Positions 1 to 10,679 are shown, counted from the stretch's first letter. The stretch is DNA of 64,000 bases from Natrinema mahii (GCA_000690595.2 JHUT02000008.1:62001-126000); one strand, 5' to 3'. Numbers and translations are program-made. The notes: generated from the letters alone by a model not told the origin.

Positions 1-636
1 CACCTGGTTGACGTCGCCGATCAGCGCGCCGCCGTAGCGGAGTTTGAGTTCGTCCTCGATCTCGCGGGCATAGGCGTGGAAGTCGTCGGGCCAATCGGGG
101 ACGCGACCGCCAAAGCCGTAGACGACCGGCTCGTCGGGCAGGGTCACGTCGCGGTCGACGATCGTCCGCTCGCCGCCGGAGAGTTCGTACTCGGTGACGG
201 TTTCCTCGGTGGCGATCAGCATCGTCGTGATCGGCCCGTAGAGGACGAAGCCGGCCGCGACGAGGGTCTCACCGCGAGCCGGGAGGGCGGCGTCGTAGAC
301 GCCGAAGATCGTCCCCATTGTGTTGTTGGACTTGAGGTTCGAAGAGCCGTCGAGCGGGTCCACCGCGACGGCGTAGGCGTCGCTCTCGGCGGGGTCGGCA
401 CCGCAGTCGACGACCTCGGCGCGTTCCTCGCTGGCGTACTGACCGACGCCGTCGATCCCGACGAGCCGGTCGCCGAGCAGGTCGTCCGCCCAGACGTCGG
501 CCTCGGCCTGGGTCTCGCCGCTTGGGTTTTCCTCGTCGACCGTGCCGCGGCGGCCGATCAGCCCCTGTCGGATCTCGGTCGCCGAGCGACCGATCGTCGC
601 CACGACGGCCTCGACGACCGGGTCTGACACCGTCAT
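1..636 (-). CDS. fbp: Fructose-1,6-bisphosphatase, class I type (3' end cut by window edge)
   Basis: The reverse strand starts at ATG 634-636 and reads without a stop to the left edge, so the C-terminus is missing. It dephosphorylates fructose 1,6-bisphosphate to fructose 6-phosphate in gluconeogenesis. The metal and phosphate site of the FBPase/inositol-phosphatase fold is visible as VDPLDGSSN about 90 residues in. The region before it (EAEADVWADD) is also typical. It directly abuts the aldolase gene upstream: the aldolase stop begins at 637. The two consecutive gluconeogenic enzymes therefore probably share a transcript. Confidence 0.93.
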   Translation of the reverse strand, partial: MTVSDPVVEAVVATIGRSATEIRQGLIGRRGTVDEENPSGETQAEADVWADDLLGDRLVGIDGVGQYASEERAEVVDCGADPAESDAYAVAVDPLDGSSNLKSNNTMGTIFGVYDAALPARGETLVAAGFVLYGPITTMLIATEETVTEYELSGGERTIVDRDVTLPDEPVVYGFGGRVPDWPDDFHAYAREIEDELKLRYGGALIGDVNQV

Positions 637-1431
637 CTATTCGGTGGCCTCGAGCGCGGCGTCGGCCGTCTCCTCCTCGTAGATGACCTTCTCGAGGGCG
701 TCGAGAAGCCGCGTCGGGTCCTCGCGCTGCCAGACGTTGCGACCGACGGCCAGCCCCTTCGCGCCGGCGTCGATGACCGCCTCGACCTGCGAGAGGAACT
801 CGTAGTCGGAGGTCTTGGACCCGCCCGACATGATGACCTTCATGTCGCCGGCACAGTCGACGGCGTGGGACATCGCGTCCGGGCTGCCGGGGTACTTGAC
901 CTTCGCGATGTCGGCACCCAGCTCGAGGGCCAGCCGCGTCGCGTAGGAGATGGTGCTGGGCTTGGTGTCGTTTTTCAGTCCCTGGCCCCGCGGGTAGGAC
1001 CACATGACCATCGGGAGGTCGTATTCGCGGCCCTTCTCCTGGGCGTCGCGGAACTCCTCGACCATCTCGATCTCGTGGTTCGAGCCGCCGTAGACGGTAA
1101 AACCGAGAGCGTCGGCACCCAGTTCGGCGGCGTAGTCGACCGAGCAGTTGACCGCCGAGTCGGGCTCGCCCATCCAGAGGTTCGAGGTGCCGTTGAGCTT
1201 CAACAGGAGATTGACGTCGTCCTCGTAGCTGGGGTAGTAGCCCTCGGCGATCCCCTTCTGGACGGCCATCGCGGTGACGGCGTCGTGGGTCGCCGTCTCG
1301 AAGACCGTCGACGGATCGAGCTTCTCGGGGACGTCCTCGAAGTCGACGGGTCCGTGTTCTAAGCCGTGGTCCATCGCAAGAATCAGTGATTTGCCATCGC
1401 GGACGATCGGGGAATCGTCGATCGGAATCAT
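637..1431 (-). CDS. fba: Class I fructose-bisphosphate aldolase, archaeal DhnA type
   Basis: The protein has 264 residues, the usual size of archaeal class I (Schiff-base) aldolases. It interconverts fructose 1,6-bisphosphate with dihydroxyacetone phosphate and glyceraldehyde 3-phosphate. Family landmarks are LAMDHGLEHGP near the N-terminus, the Schiff-base lysine in ADIAKVKYPG, and the phosphate-binding loops VIMSGGSK and GLAVGRNVWQ. The ATG at 1429-1431 is followed immediately by MIPIDDSPIV. The stop touches the fbp start, so the two are transcribed together, aldolase first. An AT-richer stretch at 1440-1510 upstream would suit the promoter. Confidence 0.95.
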   Translation of the reverse strand: MIPIDDSPIVRDGKSLILAMDHGLEHGPVDFEDVPEKLDPSTVFETATHDAVTAMAVQKGIAEGYYPSYEDDVNLLLKLNGTSNLWMGEPDSAVNCSVDYAAELGADALGFTVYGGSNHEIEMVEEFRDAQEKGREYDLPMVMWSYPRGQGLKNDTKPSTISYATRLALELGADIAKVKYPGSPDAMSHAVDCAGDMKVIMSGGSKTSDYEFLSQVEAVIDAGAKGLAVGRNVWQREDPTRLLDALEKVIYEEETADAALEATE

Positions 1432-1582
1432 CTGTTAGACGGTCCAACAGTGCGCTATAAATCTCTGATGGTCCTGATTATCGAGATTGAGTACTAGTGT
1501 AGTAATTGATCCGTCTCGAGCCGCGCGACGTGACGGCGATTCGACTCGTCGGGCGCTCCGGACGGGATCGAAGTCGACTCCG

Positions 1583-2332
1583 TCACTCGAGCAGTTCGCG
1601 GGCGTTGTGTCGCCACGTGCGGACGTGCAGGACGTTCAGGTCAAGCGCCGTGGCGACGGTCATCGCGTCGACCGTCGCCAACCGCTCGGCCGACTGGATC
1701 CCAGCCTCGGCCAGCCGGTCGGCGTCGTCGGGGCCGACCCCGGTGACGGCGGCCACCGGCGTCGGCTTCGGATACGGCCGTTCGTCGGGCCGCTCCCGAC
1801 CGACCGCGACGCCTTCCTCGTCGTACTCGAATGCCTGCCAGTCCGCGTCGTCGCTGACCGCGATCCACTCGCGTTCGGCCGCGCCCAGCCCGCGGACTTC
1901 GCTCGAGCGCCGTTGGAGGTCGCCGTCGGATTCGAACGACCACGGCAGCGAGAAGCGCCTGCGGAGGGCGGCCGCGACGTCCTCGTCGACCCCGTCCTCG
2001 AGCAACAGTCGATAGGAGTACTCCTTGTCGACGACAGCGTCGGGGTCGACGTCGGCGGCCGCGAGCGCCTCGCGCTCGGCCGACTCGATCGTCGCGTCTC
2101 GTGCCGAACCCGCAGGGGCTTCATCGTCGGTGTCAGCGGTCGCGGCGTCGGCCGCCGCAAGCAGTTCGTCCTCGTCGAAGGCGAGTTCGACGGGGTCCGA
2201 ACCGACGGCGGCAGCGCCGTCGCCGACGTCGACGGTGATTCCGATGTCGACGACGGTCGCGTCCCCGTCGTCCCCGTCGCTCGCCGGGCCGGCCCCCGTC
2301 TCCCCGTCGCTGACGGCCTCTTCCTTGCTCAC
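1583..2332 (-). CDS. Acidic protein with helix-hairpin-helix C-terminus
   Basis: I chose the GTG at 2330-2332 (VSKEEAVSDG, 249 residues). A second in-frame GTG at 2341 is possible. Longer starts would run into the divergent hbd gene and give a basic, non-halophilic N-terminus. The first half is a low-complexity acidic region with DDGDATVVDIGITVDVGDG. The last 60 residues contain TPVAAVTGVGPDDADRLAEAG, a classic helix-hairpin-helix GVG turn as in DNA-binding or repair proteins, ending in HVRTWRHNARELLE. It may bind DNA non-specifically. The specific role is unknown. Confidence 0.75.
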   Translation of the reverse strand: MSKEEAVSDGETGAGPASDGDDGDATVVDIGITVDVGDGAAAVGSDPVELAFDEDELLAAADAATADTDDEAPAGSARDATIESAEREALAAADVDPDAVVDKEYSYRLLLEDGVDEDVAAALRRRFSLPWSFESDGDLQRRSSEVRGLGAAEREWIAVSDDADWQAFEYDEEGVAVGRERPDERPYPKPTPVAAVTGVGPDDADRLAEAGIQSAERLATVDAMTVATALDLNVLHVRTWRHNARELLE

Positions 2333-2453
2333 GCGACTCACCGGTCGTCCGTAGCTCACACTGTCTCGCCTTGAAAGTTGCCCTCGCGCGCCGACACGAC
2401 TCGACGACGACTGACCAGCACGCTTACGGCCGCGTCTGCGGAACCGGTCAGGT

Positions 2454-3308
2454 ATGGTTCGCGAGCAACTCGACCGGATCGGCGTCGTCGGCGCGGGGAC
2501 GATGGGCAGCGGCATCGCGCAGGTCGCCGCCGCGAACGGCTACGAGGTCGTCATGCGCGACATCGAAACGGAGTACGTCGAGAACGGCTTCGACACCATC
2601 GACGACAGCCTCGGGCGCCTCGAGAGCCGGGGCGACCTCGAGGAGGAGCCCGCGACGATCCGCGACCGGATCGAGGGGACGACGCTCCTCGACGATCTCG
2701 GCGACTGCGATCTGGTCGTCGAGGCCGCGCTTGAGGAACTCGCGGTCAAACGGGACGTGTTCGCCGACCTCGAGCGAGTGTGTGACGAGGACATCGTCCT
2801 CGCGACGAACACGAGCACGCTCTCGATCACCTCGATCGCGAGCGACCTCGAGCGCCCGGAGCGGGTGATCGGGCTGCACTTCATGAATCCCGTCCCCGTG
2901 ATGGAGGGCGTCGAGGTCGTCGTCGGCGAGAAGACGACCGACGCGGTGACCGACCTGGCCCACGACCTCGCCGCGGACCTCGGGAAGACGACCTGGGAGG
3001 CCGACGATAAGCCCGGTTTCGTCACCAACCGCATCCTGATGCCCTGGATCAACGAGGGGATCCGGGCCTACGACGAGGGCGTCGCCTCGAAGGAAGACAT
3101 CGACGCGGGCATGGAACTCGGGACCAACGTCCCGATGGGGCCGCTGACGCTGGCCGACCACATCGGCCTCGACGTCTGTCTCCACGCCTCCGAGACGCTT
3201 CACGAGGAACTGGGCGACCGGTACAAGCCCGCCTACCTCCTCAAGCGGAAGGTCGAGGCCGGCGACCTCGGCAAGAAGACGGGACGTGGGTTCTACGAGT
3301 ACGAGTGA
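2454..3308 (+). CDS. hbd: 3-hydroxyacyl-CoA / 3-hydroxybutyryl-CoA dehydrogenase
   Basis: The 284-residue length matches stand-alone (non-fused) members. The Rossmann NAD site is RIGVVGAGTMGSGIAQ near the N-terminus. The catalytic His lies in IGLHFMNPVPVMEGVE, and the conserved Ser/Asn in LATNTSTLSIT. The C-terminal domain has KPGFVTNRILMPWINEG and ends in the typical KTGRGFYEYE. It oxidises L-3-hydroxyacyl-CoA with NAD in beta-oxidation, or works in reverse in hydroxybutyrate metabolism. Other acyl-CoA enzymes lie at 6.9-9.9 kb and 18.3-19.9 kb, but not in the same operon. Confidence 0.93.
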   Translation: MVREQLDRIGVVGAGTMGSGIAQVAAANGYEVVMRDIETEYVENGFDTIDDSLGRLESRGDLEEEPATIRDRIEGTTLLDDLGDCDLVVEAALEELAVKRDVFADLERVCDEDIVLATNTSTLSITSIASDLERPERVIGLHFMNPVPVMEGVEVVVGEKTTDAVTDLAHDLAADLGKTTWEADDKPGFVTNRILMPWINEGIRAYDEGVASKEDIDAGMELGTNVPMGPLTLADHIGLDVCLHASETLHEELGDRYKPAYLLKRKVEAGDLGKKTGRGFYEYE

Positions 3309-3371
3309 GCCGCCGGCGTTCATTTCACCGTCGCGTAATTTATTTGGTGCTGACACGCGTTCGCGAAGACG

Positions 3372-4721
3372 ATGCGCCCCGCCCGCTTCGCCGCCCTTTC
3401 CCTCTGTTGTAGCCTCGTCGCGCTGGCCGGCCTCACCGCGGTCGTCGCGGCGCCGCCCCCGACACCAGTCTGTGGCGTCTGCGGGTCCAGCGTCGAAAAC
3501 GTCAGCGTTTCCGGTGCGGACGGTCCCGGAACGCTCGACATCTACGTCGACGAAACCGGCGACTCGCTGTGGCACGCCCGCGTCCCCGTCACCGAGTCGG
3601 CCGCCGAGCGATACCGGGTCAACGCGACCGCCCTCGAGGCCGCGGTCGACGACGCTTGGCCGCGCTATCACGTCGCCGAGGGGGACGTTCGAACCGTCGA
3701 GACGACGCTCGAGGATCGAACCGTCGTCGTCAACTACACCGTCGACGACGTCGCCCGACGCGGCGTCGGCGAGTCCTGGCTCCTCGAGTACTTCCACGAG
3801 ACGGGGTCGACGACCAATTACGACCAGCAGGCCCGGCGGGTGACGATACACGCGCCCGACGGCACGGTCATCACGAACCGGCCGGCCGACGCCAGCGTCT
3901 CGGGGAACGCCGCGACGTGGACGACCGACGAGACAGCCTCGATCGGGAGCGACTTCGACGAAGCCGTGTACGTCACCTACGGCGAGGGCGGCCTCCTCGG
4001 GGCCGCGAGCGGCTACGCGACGATCGGCCTCGCGATCGGGCTGCCGGCGCTCGCTCGAGGGTTGGGTATCGGGGCCATCCACGGCGCGTTGATCGGTCTC
4101 TTCGGCGTCGCGATCGGACGGTCCGGCCGCGGCTCCACCGTGGCCGAGCGGGCGGCGAGCCGCCTCGGCCTCGAGCGACCGACGATCGATGCGGCGACGC
4201 TCGAGCGGCTGCTCGTTGCCGTCGGCGTCGGCGGGGCGGTCGGCTTCCTCGCCTACGGTGCGGTGGTGACCGGGCAGGCGTTCCCGCCGGCCGCCGTCGT
4301 GTTGTCGTCGCTGGGGGTCGGATACGCGCTGCTCGGGCTGGCCGCCGCGCGAATCGGTCCTCGACTCGAGACGCGGGGGCTGGTCGTTCTGGCCGTCCTC
4401 GCGACGGTCGTCGCCGCCGGCTACACGCGAGCGCTCGCCGGCGGAATCGCGTTCCTACTGCCGTTCTCGTTCGGGTTCGCCACTGCACTCTTCTTGCCGA
4501 TCGGCCACGCGTTCGAGCGCGGCCGGACGCCGATAGCGCTGCTCGGGACCGTCGCGCTCGTGCCGAGCGTCGTCATCGCGATCGTCTACCCGATGCGTTC
4601 GATCAGCGTCTGGACCGTCCTCATCGGAACGGTCGTCTTCCTTCCGTGGGTCGCCGTCGTCGCTCTCTTTGGCTCCCCGCTCGCGCTGCTCGGCCGCACG
4701 CTCGCGGTCGAAAACGGCTGA
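3372..4721 (+). CDS. Exported-domain membrane protein, function unknown
   Basis: The 449-residue protein starts with a hydrophobic signal or anchor segment (residues 5-27). A Cys pair (CGVCG) follows directly. Next comes an extracellular domain of about 170 residues rich in Thr, Val and Asp. The second half is a bundle of about seven hydrophobic segments beginning near GYATIGLAIGLPALARG and ending VFLPWVAVVALFGSPLALLG. I do not recognise a family with a known role. The architecture of secreted N-domain plus membrane bundle is common in haloarchaeal envelope proteins. It has its own transcription unit, 63 bp after hbd. Confidence 0.8.
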   Translation: MRPARFAALSLCCSLVALAGLTAVVAAPPPTPVCGVCGSSVENVSVSGADGPGTLDIYVDETGDSLWHARVPVTESAAERYRVNATALEAAVDDAWPRYHVAEGDVRTVETTLEDRTVVVNYTVDDVARRGVGESWLLEYFHETGSTTNYDQQARRVTIHAPDGTVITNRPADASVSGNAATWTTDETASIGSDFDEAVYVTYGEGGLLGAASGYATIGLAIGLPALARGLGIGAIHGALIGLFGVAIGRSGRGSTVAERAASRLGLERPTIDAATLERLLVAVGVGGAVGFLAYGAVVTGQAFPPAAVVLSSLGVGYALLGLAAARIGPRLETRGLVVLAVLATVVAAGYTRALAGGIAFLLPFSFGFATALFLPIGHAFERGRTPIALLGTVALVPSVVIAIVYPMRSISVWTVLIGTVVFLPWVAVVALFGSPLALLGRTLAVENG

Positions 4722-4902
4722 CGCCCCGGTGCCCCCGACGCTCGATCGCTGCTCGAGGGAAGGCCAACTGTCGGGTGAAACGCTCGTTAGAACGCTCGCA
4801 GACGCCTCGTGTCTCCGCCGCGGGTCGATCGACGTCGCTGTCGGTTCGACGCGGCGACGGGAGAACGGTACTCGGCGGACGGCTCGGGCGCAGCGGGGGC
4901 CG

Positions 4903-5961
4903 TTATTGGTGGAGCGGCTGGTTGGCCATCTGCTCGCGCAGTTCGGCCAGTCGCGAACGGGAGACGCCGTCCTCGAACTGCTGGAGGAGGGCGAAGACCT
5001 CCGCCCGCGAGACCTTCACGTCGCCCTCGCGGACCACGTCCTCGGGCCGTTCGCGCAGTTCGCGGAGCGTGCCGACCGCCAGCAGATAGGGGATCGCCCA
5101 CGCCGAGAGGCGGTTGCCGTTGTGTTCGGGGACGACCTCGAGGTATCGCTGGGCGTCGTCGAGGTAGCGCTCGGCGCGGCCTGTCACCCGCTTGATGACG
5201 TTCGTGACGCCACCGTGGTGGGCCTCGTCGGTGACTGCCTCGATATCGACGTCCTCCGCGGCGAGCCATTCGGCGGGGAGGTAGACGTTGTTCTCCTCGC
5301 GGTAGTCGTCGTCGACGTCTTTCGCGATGTTGACCAGCTGCAGGAGGAGGGCAAACGAGCGGGCGTTCTCCCGCATCTCGTCGGCCCGGTCCTGTGAGGT
5401 GCCGCGGGCGACCAGCCCGGTGATCAGGGTGCCGACGGTGCCGGCGGCGTACCAGCAGTACTCCTCGAGTTCCTCGATGGTCTGTAAGCGCAGGCCGCCC
5501 TCGTCGGCGTACCGGTCGGTGAACATCGCCATCCCGTCGACGAGCTCGCGGACGGGGTCGCGCATGATCTCGCGGGGCTCTTCGTCGAAGGCTTCGAACG
5601 TCCGCAGGACGCGGGGGGTCTGGGCGACGACCTCCCAGTCGTCGTTGCGGTCCTCGGGAATCCAGGGCTCGACGTCGGCCATGAACTCCCCGACCGGTTC
5701 CCTCGCGTCGGGGTCGAGCAGCCGGTCGTACCGCGTGAGCAGTTCCGTCTGTCGCTCCGGTGGGATGTGACCGGCGTCCTCGATCGTGTCAGCGATGCGA
5801 CAGAGGAGATAGCCGAGACAGATGTGTCTCGCCATCGGCTCTTCGAGCCGATCGATCGTGATCGAAAAAGTCCGCGAAACGCCGTGAACCGCATCGTAAC
5901 ACCACTCGAGGTCGTCCTCGAGGTCGGCGTCTGGGTTGGGTTCGGGCTGGCCCGTGGTCAT
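4903..5961 (-). CDS. crtB: Phytoene/squalene synthase family protein
   Basis: The 352-residue trans-isoprenyl diphosphate synthase condenses two prenyl diphosphates head to head. In haloarchaea this is normally two geranylgeranyl diphosphates to phytoene, the first step to bacterioruberin. The first Asp-rich motif is LLCRIADTIEDAG, the second is QLVNIAKDVDDDYREENN, and YCWYAAGTVGTLITGL lies between. YLPAEWLA is also family-typical. The ATG at 5959-5961 follows an AT-rich stretch. Squalene synthase activity cannot be excluded from sequence alone, but the motif spelling fits CrtB better. Confidence 0.88.
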   Translation of the reverse strand: MTTGQPEPNPDADLEDDLEWCYDAVHGVSRTFSITIDRLEEPMARHICLGYLLCRIADTIEDAGHIPPERQTELLTRYDRLLDPDAREPVGEFMADVEPWIPEDRNDDWEVVAQTPRVLRTFEAFDEEPREIMRDPVRELVDGMAMFTDRYADEGGLRLQTIEELEEYCWYAAGTVGTLITGLVARGTSQDRADEMRENARSFALLLQLVNIAKDVDDDYREENNVYLPAEWLAAEDVDIEAVTDEAHHGGVTNVIKRVTGRAERYLDDAQRYLEVVPEHNGNRLSAWAIPYLLAVGTLRELRERPEDVVREGDVKVSRAEVFALLQQFEDGVSRSRLAELREQMANQPLHQ

Positions 5962-6109
5962 CTACTCGAGGTAGTTTAGGTACCACCCCGGAAAAACACC
6001 GCGGTCGCGGCGTGATCTTCCGCCCGGCGCGACGCGCGGGTCGGCTCGACCGATCGGGCCCGGCGACTTCCGCCGAAACCGGTATGGGTGCCAGCGGCGA
6101 AGTCGGCCC

Positions 6110-6757
6110 ATGAGTCAGACGATACTCGTCGCCGGCTCTCACGGCGGCGTCGGGCAGCACATCACGGCACGCCTGGCCGAGAGCGGGGAGACGCCGCGAG
6201 CGATGATCCGGACCGAGTCACAGGTCGCGGAGCTAGAGGCACTGGGCGGGGAGCCGATCGTCGCGGACCTGACCGAGCCGTCCTCCCTCGAGCGCGCGCT
6301 CGAGGGCTGTGACGCCGTCGTGTTCGCGGCCGGCTCCGGCGGCGAGGACGTCTACGGCGTCGACCGCGACGGCGCGATCGCCCTGATCGACGCCGCGAGC
6401 GAGGCGGGCGTCGACCGGTTCGTCATGCTCAGTTCGATGGGGGCCGACGATCCCGAATCCGGTCCCGACGCCCTCGAGGACTACCTCATCGCGAAGGCCG
6501 AGGCCGACGAGTACCTCCGACACAGCGGACTCGCGTCCACGATCGTCCGACCGGGCGAGCTGACGGACGAGCCCGGTACCGGCGAGATCCGGGCCGCCGA
6601 GGGGCTCGAGCTGGGCGAGGGTGACATCCCGCGCGAGGACGTTGCCGCGACGCTCGTGGCCGCGATCGACTGCGAGCCCGTCGTCGGCGAGACGTTCGAA
6701 ATCCTGTCGGGCGAGAACCCGATTCCGGACGCGATCGAGGCCGTCGGCTCGAGCTAA
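6110..6757 (+). CDS. NAD(P)-binding atypical SDR (NmrA / YwnB-like)
   Basis: The 215-residue protein has an N-terminal Rossmann motif, ILVAGSHGGVGQHITARLAE. It continues with the atypical SDR pattern: VADLTEPSSLERALEGCDAV, then FVMLSSMGADDPES. It ends with a substrate-side region (STIVRPGELTDEPGTGEI). It lacks the classical YxxxK of typical SDRs, as expected for NmrA-like or NAD(P)H-binding family members. These act as redox sensors, flavin reductases or epimerases. The substrate is unknown. Confidence 0.8.
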   Translation: MSQTILVAGSHGGVGQHITARLAESGETPRAMIRTESQVAELEALGGEPIVADLTEPSSLERALEGCDAVVFAAGSGGEDVYGVDRDGAIALIDAASEAGVDRFVMLSSMGADDPESGPDALEDYLIAKAEADEYLRHSGLASTIVRPGELTDEPGTGEIRAAEGLELGEGDIPREDVAATLVAAIDCEPVVGETFEILSGENPIPDAIEAVGSS

Positions 6758-6909
6758 CCCCCGCCGTAGAACGGCCTGCACGGACGCTACCAGCCCACTG
6801 ATCGTCTCAGTCCGGTTTCGATCGCGGATCGGCGTCCGGACGGGAGACGGAATGCCAGGTCGATCTATGAAAAGAATAATACAGCATTTGCCCCTCTATA
6901 GGAGACGAC

Positions 6910-8562
<1,653 letters not shown>

Positions 8563-8657
8563 GGCGATCGGCTGCCGATTTTTCGGGCTCCGCGTTCGCA
8601 CCGGGAGCGAGTGCGGTTCGTCGTCGACCACCGCCGGTCGAGACACTCCTGCACGAC

Positions 8658-8689
8658 GTGTCCTATCGTGGTACTGGGGGACACGATAG
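8658..8689. promoter_or_regulatory. Two interleaved inverted repeats between acyl-CoA genes
   Basis: CTATCGTG at 8663-8670 is matched by CACGATAG at 8682-8689. Offset from this, GTGTCC at 8658-8663 is matched by GGACAC at 8679-8684. The structure lies 45-76 bp upstream of the acyl-CoA dehydrogenase start and 96 bp after the synthetase stop. It could be an operator for the dehydrogenase or an RNA hairpin. No U-tract follows, so a simple terminator is less likely. Confidence 0.4.
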
Positions 8690-8733
8690 CGCGAAGAGAG
8701 AACAGTAAAGGATCACGATTCCTAATTTCGGGT

Positions 8734-9879
8734 ATGGACTTTGCACTCTCGGCCGAGCAGCAACAGATTCGGGATATGGTTTCGGAGTTCGTCGACGAGG
8801 AGGTCGTCCCCCTCGCCGAGGAGATCGACCACGACGACGAGTTCCCACGGGGCCTCGTCGACCAGATGGCCGAACTGGGGCTGATGGGGATGCCCTTCCC
8901 CGAGGAGTACGGCGGTGCCGGCCTGGACTATCACTCCTACGCGATCGGGCTCGAGGAGATTGCCCGCGGCTCGGGCGGTCTCGGGACCATCGTCGCCGCC
9001 CACACCTCGCTGGCGGGCAACATGCTCTACGAGTTCGGCGACGAGTCCCAGAAAGAGGAGTACCTGACCCCCGTCGCGGCGGGCGAGGACATCGGGGCGT
9101 TCGCGCTCTCGGAGGCCGGCGCGGGCAGCGACGTGCCGGCGATGGAGACGACCGCCGAGAAAGACGGCGACGAGTACGTCATCAACGGCGGCAAGCTCTG
9201 GATCTCGAACGGCTCCGTGGCCGACACGGTCACGCTCTTTGCGAAGACCGATCCCGACGCGGGCAACAAGGGCATTTCGTCCTTTATCGTCCGGCCCGAG
9301 GAGGACGACGGCTTCATCGTCGAGGGCACCGAGGACAAGCTCGGCGACAAGGGCTGTCCGACCGCCGAACTCCGGTTCGACGACCTCCGGATCCCGGAAT
9401 CGCGCCGGCTCGGCGAGGAGGGCGACGGCTTCGTCCACGCGCTGAAGACCCTCAACGGCGGCCGGATCACGATCGCTGCCCGCGGGGTCGGCATCGCTCG
9501 CGCGGCCTTCGAGGAGGCCCGTGACTACGCCGGCGAACGCGAGCAGTTCGGCCAGCCGATCGGCGAGTTCCAGTCGATCAAACACAAGCTCGCGGACATG
9601 GACACCAAGATCCAGGCCGCGAAGATGCTCATGCACAAGGCCGCCGACAAGAAGATCCGCGGCGAGGACTACATCAAAGACGCCTCCCAGGCCAAGCTCT
9701 ACGCCTCCGAAGTCAGCCGCGAGGTCGCCAACGAGGGCATCCAGATCCACGGCGGCTACGGCTACACCAAGGACTTCGCCGCCCAGCGGTTCTACCGCGA
9801 CGCCAAACTCAACGAGATCTACGAGGGTACCAGCGAAGTGCTGCGCAACACGATCGGCGACCAGTTGCTCGAGGAGTAG
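8734..9879 (+). CDS. acd: Acyl-CoA dehydrogenase
   Basis: The 381-residue FAD enzyme introduces the alpha-beta double bond into acyl-CoA. The ATG at 8734 (MDFALSAEQQQIRDMV) is the family-standard N-terminus; the longer frame upstream is basic and not family-like. The FAD/substrate signature is AFALSEAGAGSDVPAMETTA. The C-terminal helical domain has REQFGQPIGEFQSIKHKLAD and ends in GGYGYTKDFAAQRFYRDAK. It closes with the catalytic-region IYEGTSEVLRNTI, where the E of YEGT is the usual catalytic base of the short-chain group. Electrons would go to an ETF not seen here. Confidence 0.94.
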   Translation: MDFALSAEQQQIRDMVSEFVDEEVVPLAEEIDHDDEFPRGLVDQMAELGLMGMPFPEEYGGAGLDYHSYAIGLEEIARGSGGLGTIVAAHTSLAGNMLYEFGDESQKEEYLTPVAAGEDIGAFALSEAGAGSDVPAMETTAEKDGDEYVINGGKLWISNGSVADTVTLFAKTDPDAGNKGISSFIVRPEEDDGFIVEGTEDKLGDKGCPTAELRFDDLRIPESRRLGEEGDGFVHALKTLNGGRITIAARGVGIARAAFEEARDYAGEREQFGQPIGEFQSIKHKLADMDTKIQAAKMLMHKAADKKIRGEDYIKDASQAKLYASEVSREVANEGIQIHGGYGYTKDFAAQRFYRDAKLNEIYEGTSEVLRNTIGDQLLEE

Positions 9880-9940
9880 CTGCTTCGCCGACTCCGTCCG
9901 ATCGCTGCGCTCGTCTCCCAAATATTGATTCGGCTGTGGC

Positions 9941-9956
9941 GTCAACACTGTCAACA
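9941..9956. promoter_or_regulatory. Direct repeat at the vapBC start, likely autoregulatory operator
   Basis: GTCAACA occurs at 9941-9947 and again at 9950-9956, spaced 9 bp, ending 3 bp before the vapB ATG. An AT-rich box (AATATTG, 9921-9927) lies upstream at TATA distance for a near-leaderless transcript. VapB-VapC complexes are known to repress their own promoters, so a repeat at this place is a plausible operator. Confidence 0.4.
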
Positions 9957-9959
9957 GGG

Positions 9960-10190
9960 ATGTCGCAGCAAGTCCGCCTCGACGAACACGTGTACGAACG
10001 GATCAAATCGAAGAAGCGAAGCGACGAGTCGTTTAGCGAGGCCGTCGAACGGCTCATCGGTGGTCGATCACTTCGCGATCTCCGAGACGTGTTCGACGCG
10101 GAACAGGTAGACGAGATGCGTACGGCTATCGACGAGGCCGATCGCGTCGATCGCGACGAAGTCCGAGACGTCGGCGATCGGTTCGAATGA
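9960..10190 (+). CDS. vapB: VapB-type antitoxin
   Basis: The 76-residue protein starts at ATG 9960 (MSQQVRLDEH). A start at 9936 would add eight residues and overlap the putative operator. The N-terminal half, VRLDEHVYERIKSKKRSDES, followed by FSEAVERLIG, is a ribbon-helix-helix-like DNA-binding domain of the haloarchaeal VapB antitoxin family. The acidic C-terminal half (DEADRVDRDEVRDVG) would wrap the toxin. The stop overlaps the vapC start by 4 nt (ATGA), giving translational coupling. Confidence 0.88.
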   Translation: MSQQVRLDEHVYERIKSKKRSDESFSEAVERLIGGRSLRDLRDVFDAEQVDEMRTAIDEADRVDRDEVRDVGDRFE

Positions 10191-10594
10191 TCGTCGATAC
10201 GAGCTTCGTTTTGGACGTTATCGACGGCGTCGACGACGCCCTCGAGAAAGAACGGGCACTCGAGACCGAAGGCGTTCCGCTGGTCATTCCGACGATGACG
10301 GTGCTGGAACTCTATATCGGCGTCGGAAAAGTCGCGCACACGGCAGCCGAACGGCAGCGCGTCGAGGCCGTTTTGGACTCCTATCCGCTCGTGCCGATGA
10401 CGCCGAGTATCTCCCGACGTGCCGGTCGTCTCCTCGGTCGGCGACTAACCGACGCGGCTGCCGGCGACGGGCCGGGGATCGGCAAGGGAGATGCGGTCGT
10501 CGCTGCGACCGCTCTCGAGCGCGACGAACCGGTCCTCACCGGTGACACTCACTTCGAAACGATCTCCGGTATCGATGTCGAGACGTACCGGTAA
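10187..10594 (+). CDS. vapC: VapC-type PIN-domain ribonuclease toxin
   Basis: The 135-residue PIN protein has the four acidic metal ligands in place: D4 (MIVDTSFVLD), E41 (TVLELYIGVG), D102 (GKGDAVVAATAL) and D120 (LTGDTHFE). VapC toxins cleave RNA, often tRNA or rRNA, when the labile antitoxin is lost. All catalytic positions are intact, so the toxin is probably active. The RNA target cannot be read from sequence. Confidence 0.9.
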   Translation: MIVDTSFVLDVIDGVDDALEKERALETEGVPLVIPTMTVLELYIGVGKVAHTAAERQRVEAVLDSYPLVPMTPSISRRAGRLLGRRLTDAAAGDGPGIGKGDAVVAATALERDEPVLTGDTHFETISGIDVETYR

Positions 10595-10679
10595 TCGAGT
10601 CGGCTGGTGCCTCTGGTCGCCCCATCGCCTCCGACCGTGATCGTACGCATTCTCACACCGATTCGATCCAAAACGGCAC

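Noticed and set aside
2448-4082. A 544-codon leftward frame opposite hbd and the membrane protein gene
   Set aside because: Both opposite-strand genes have signature motifs or membrane segments. This frame has none.
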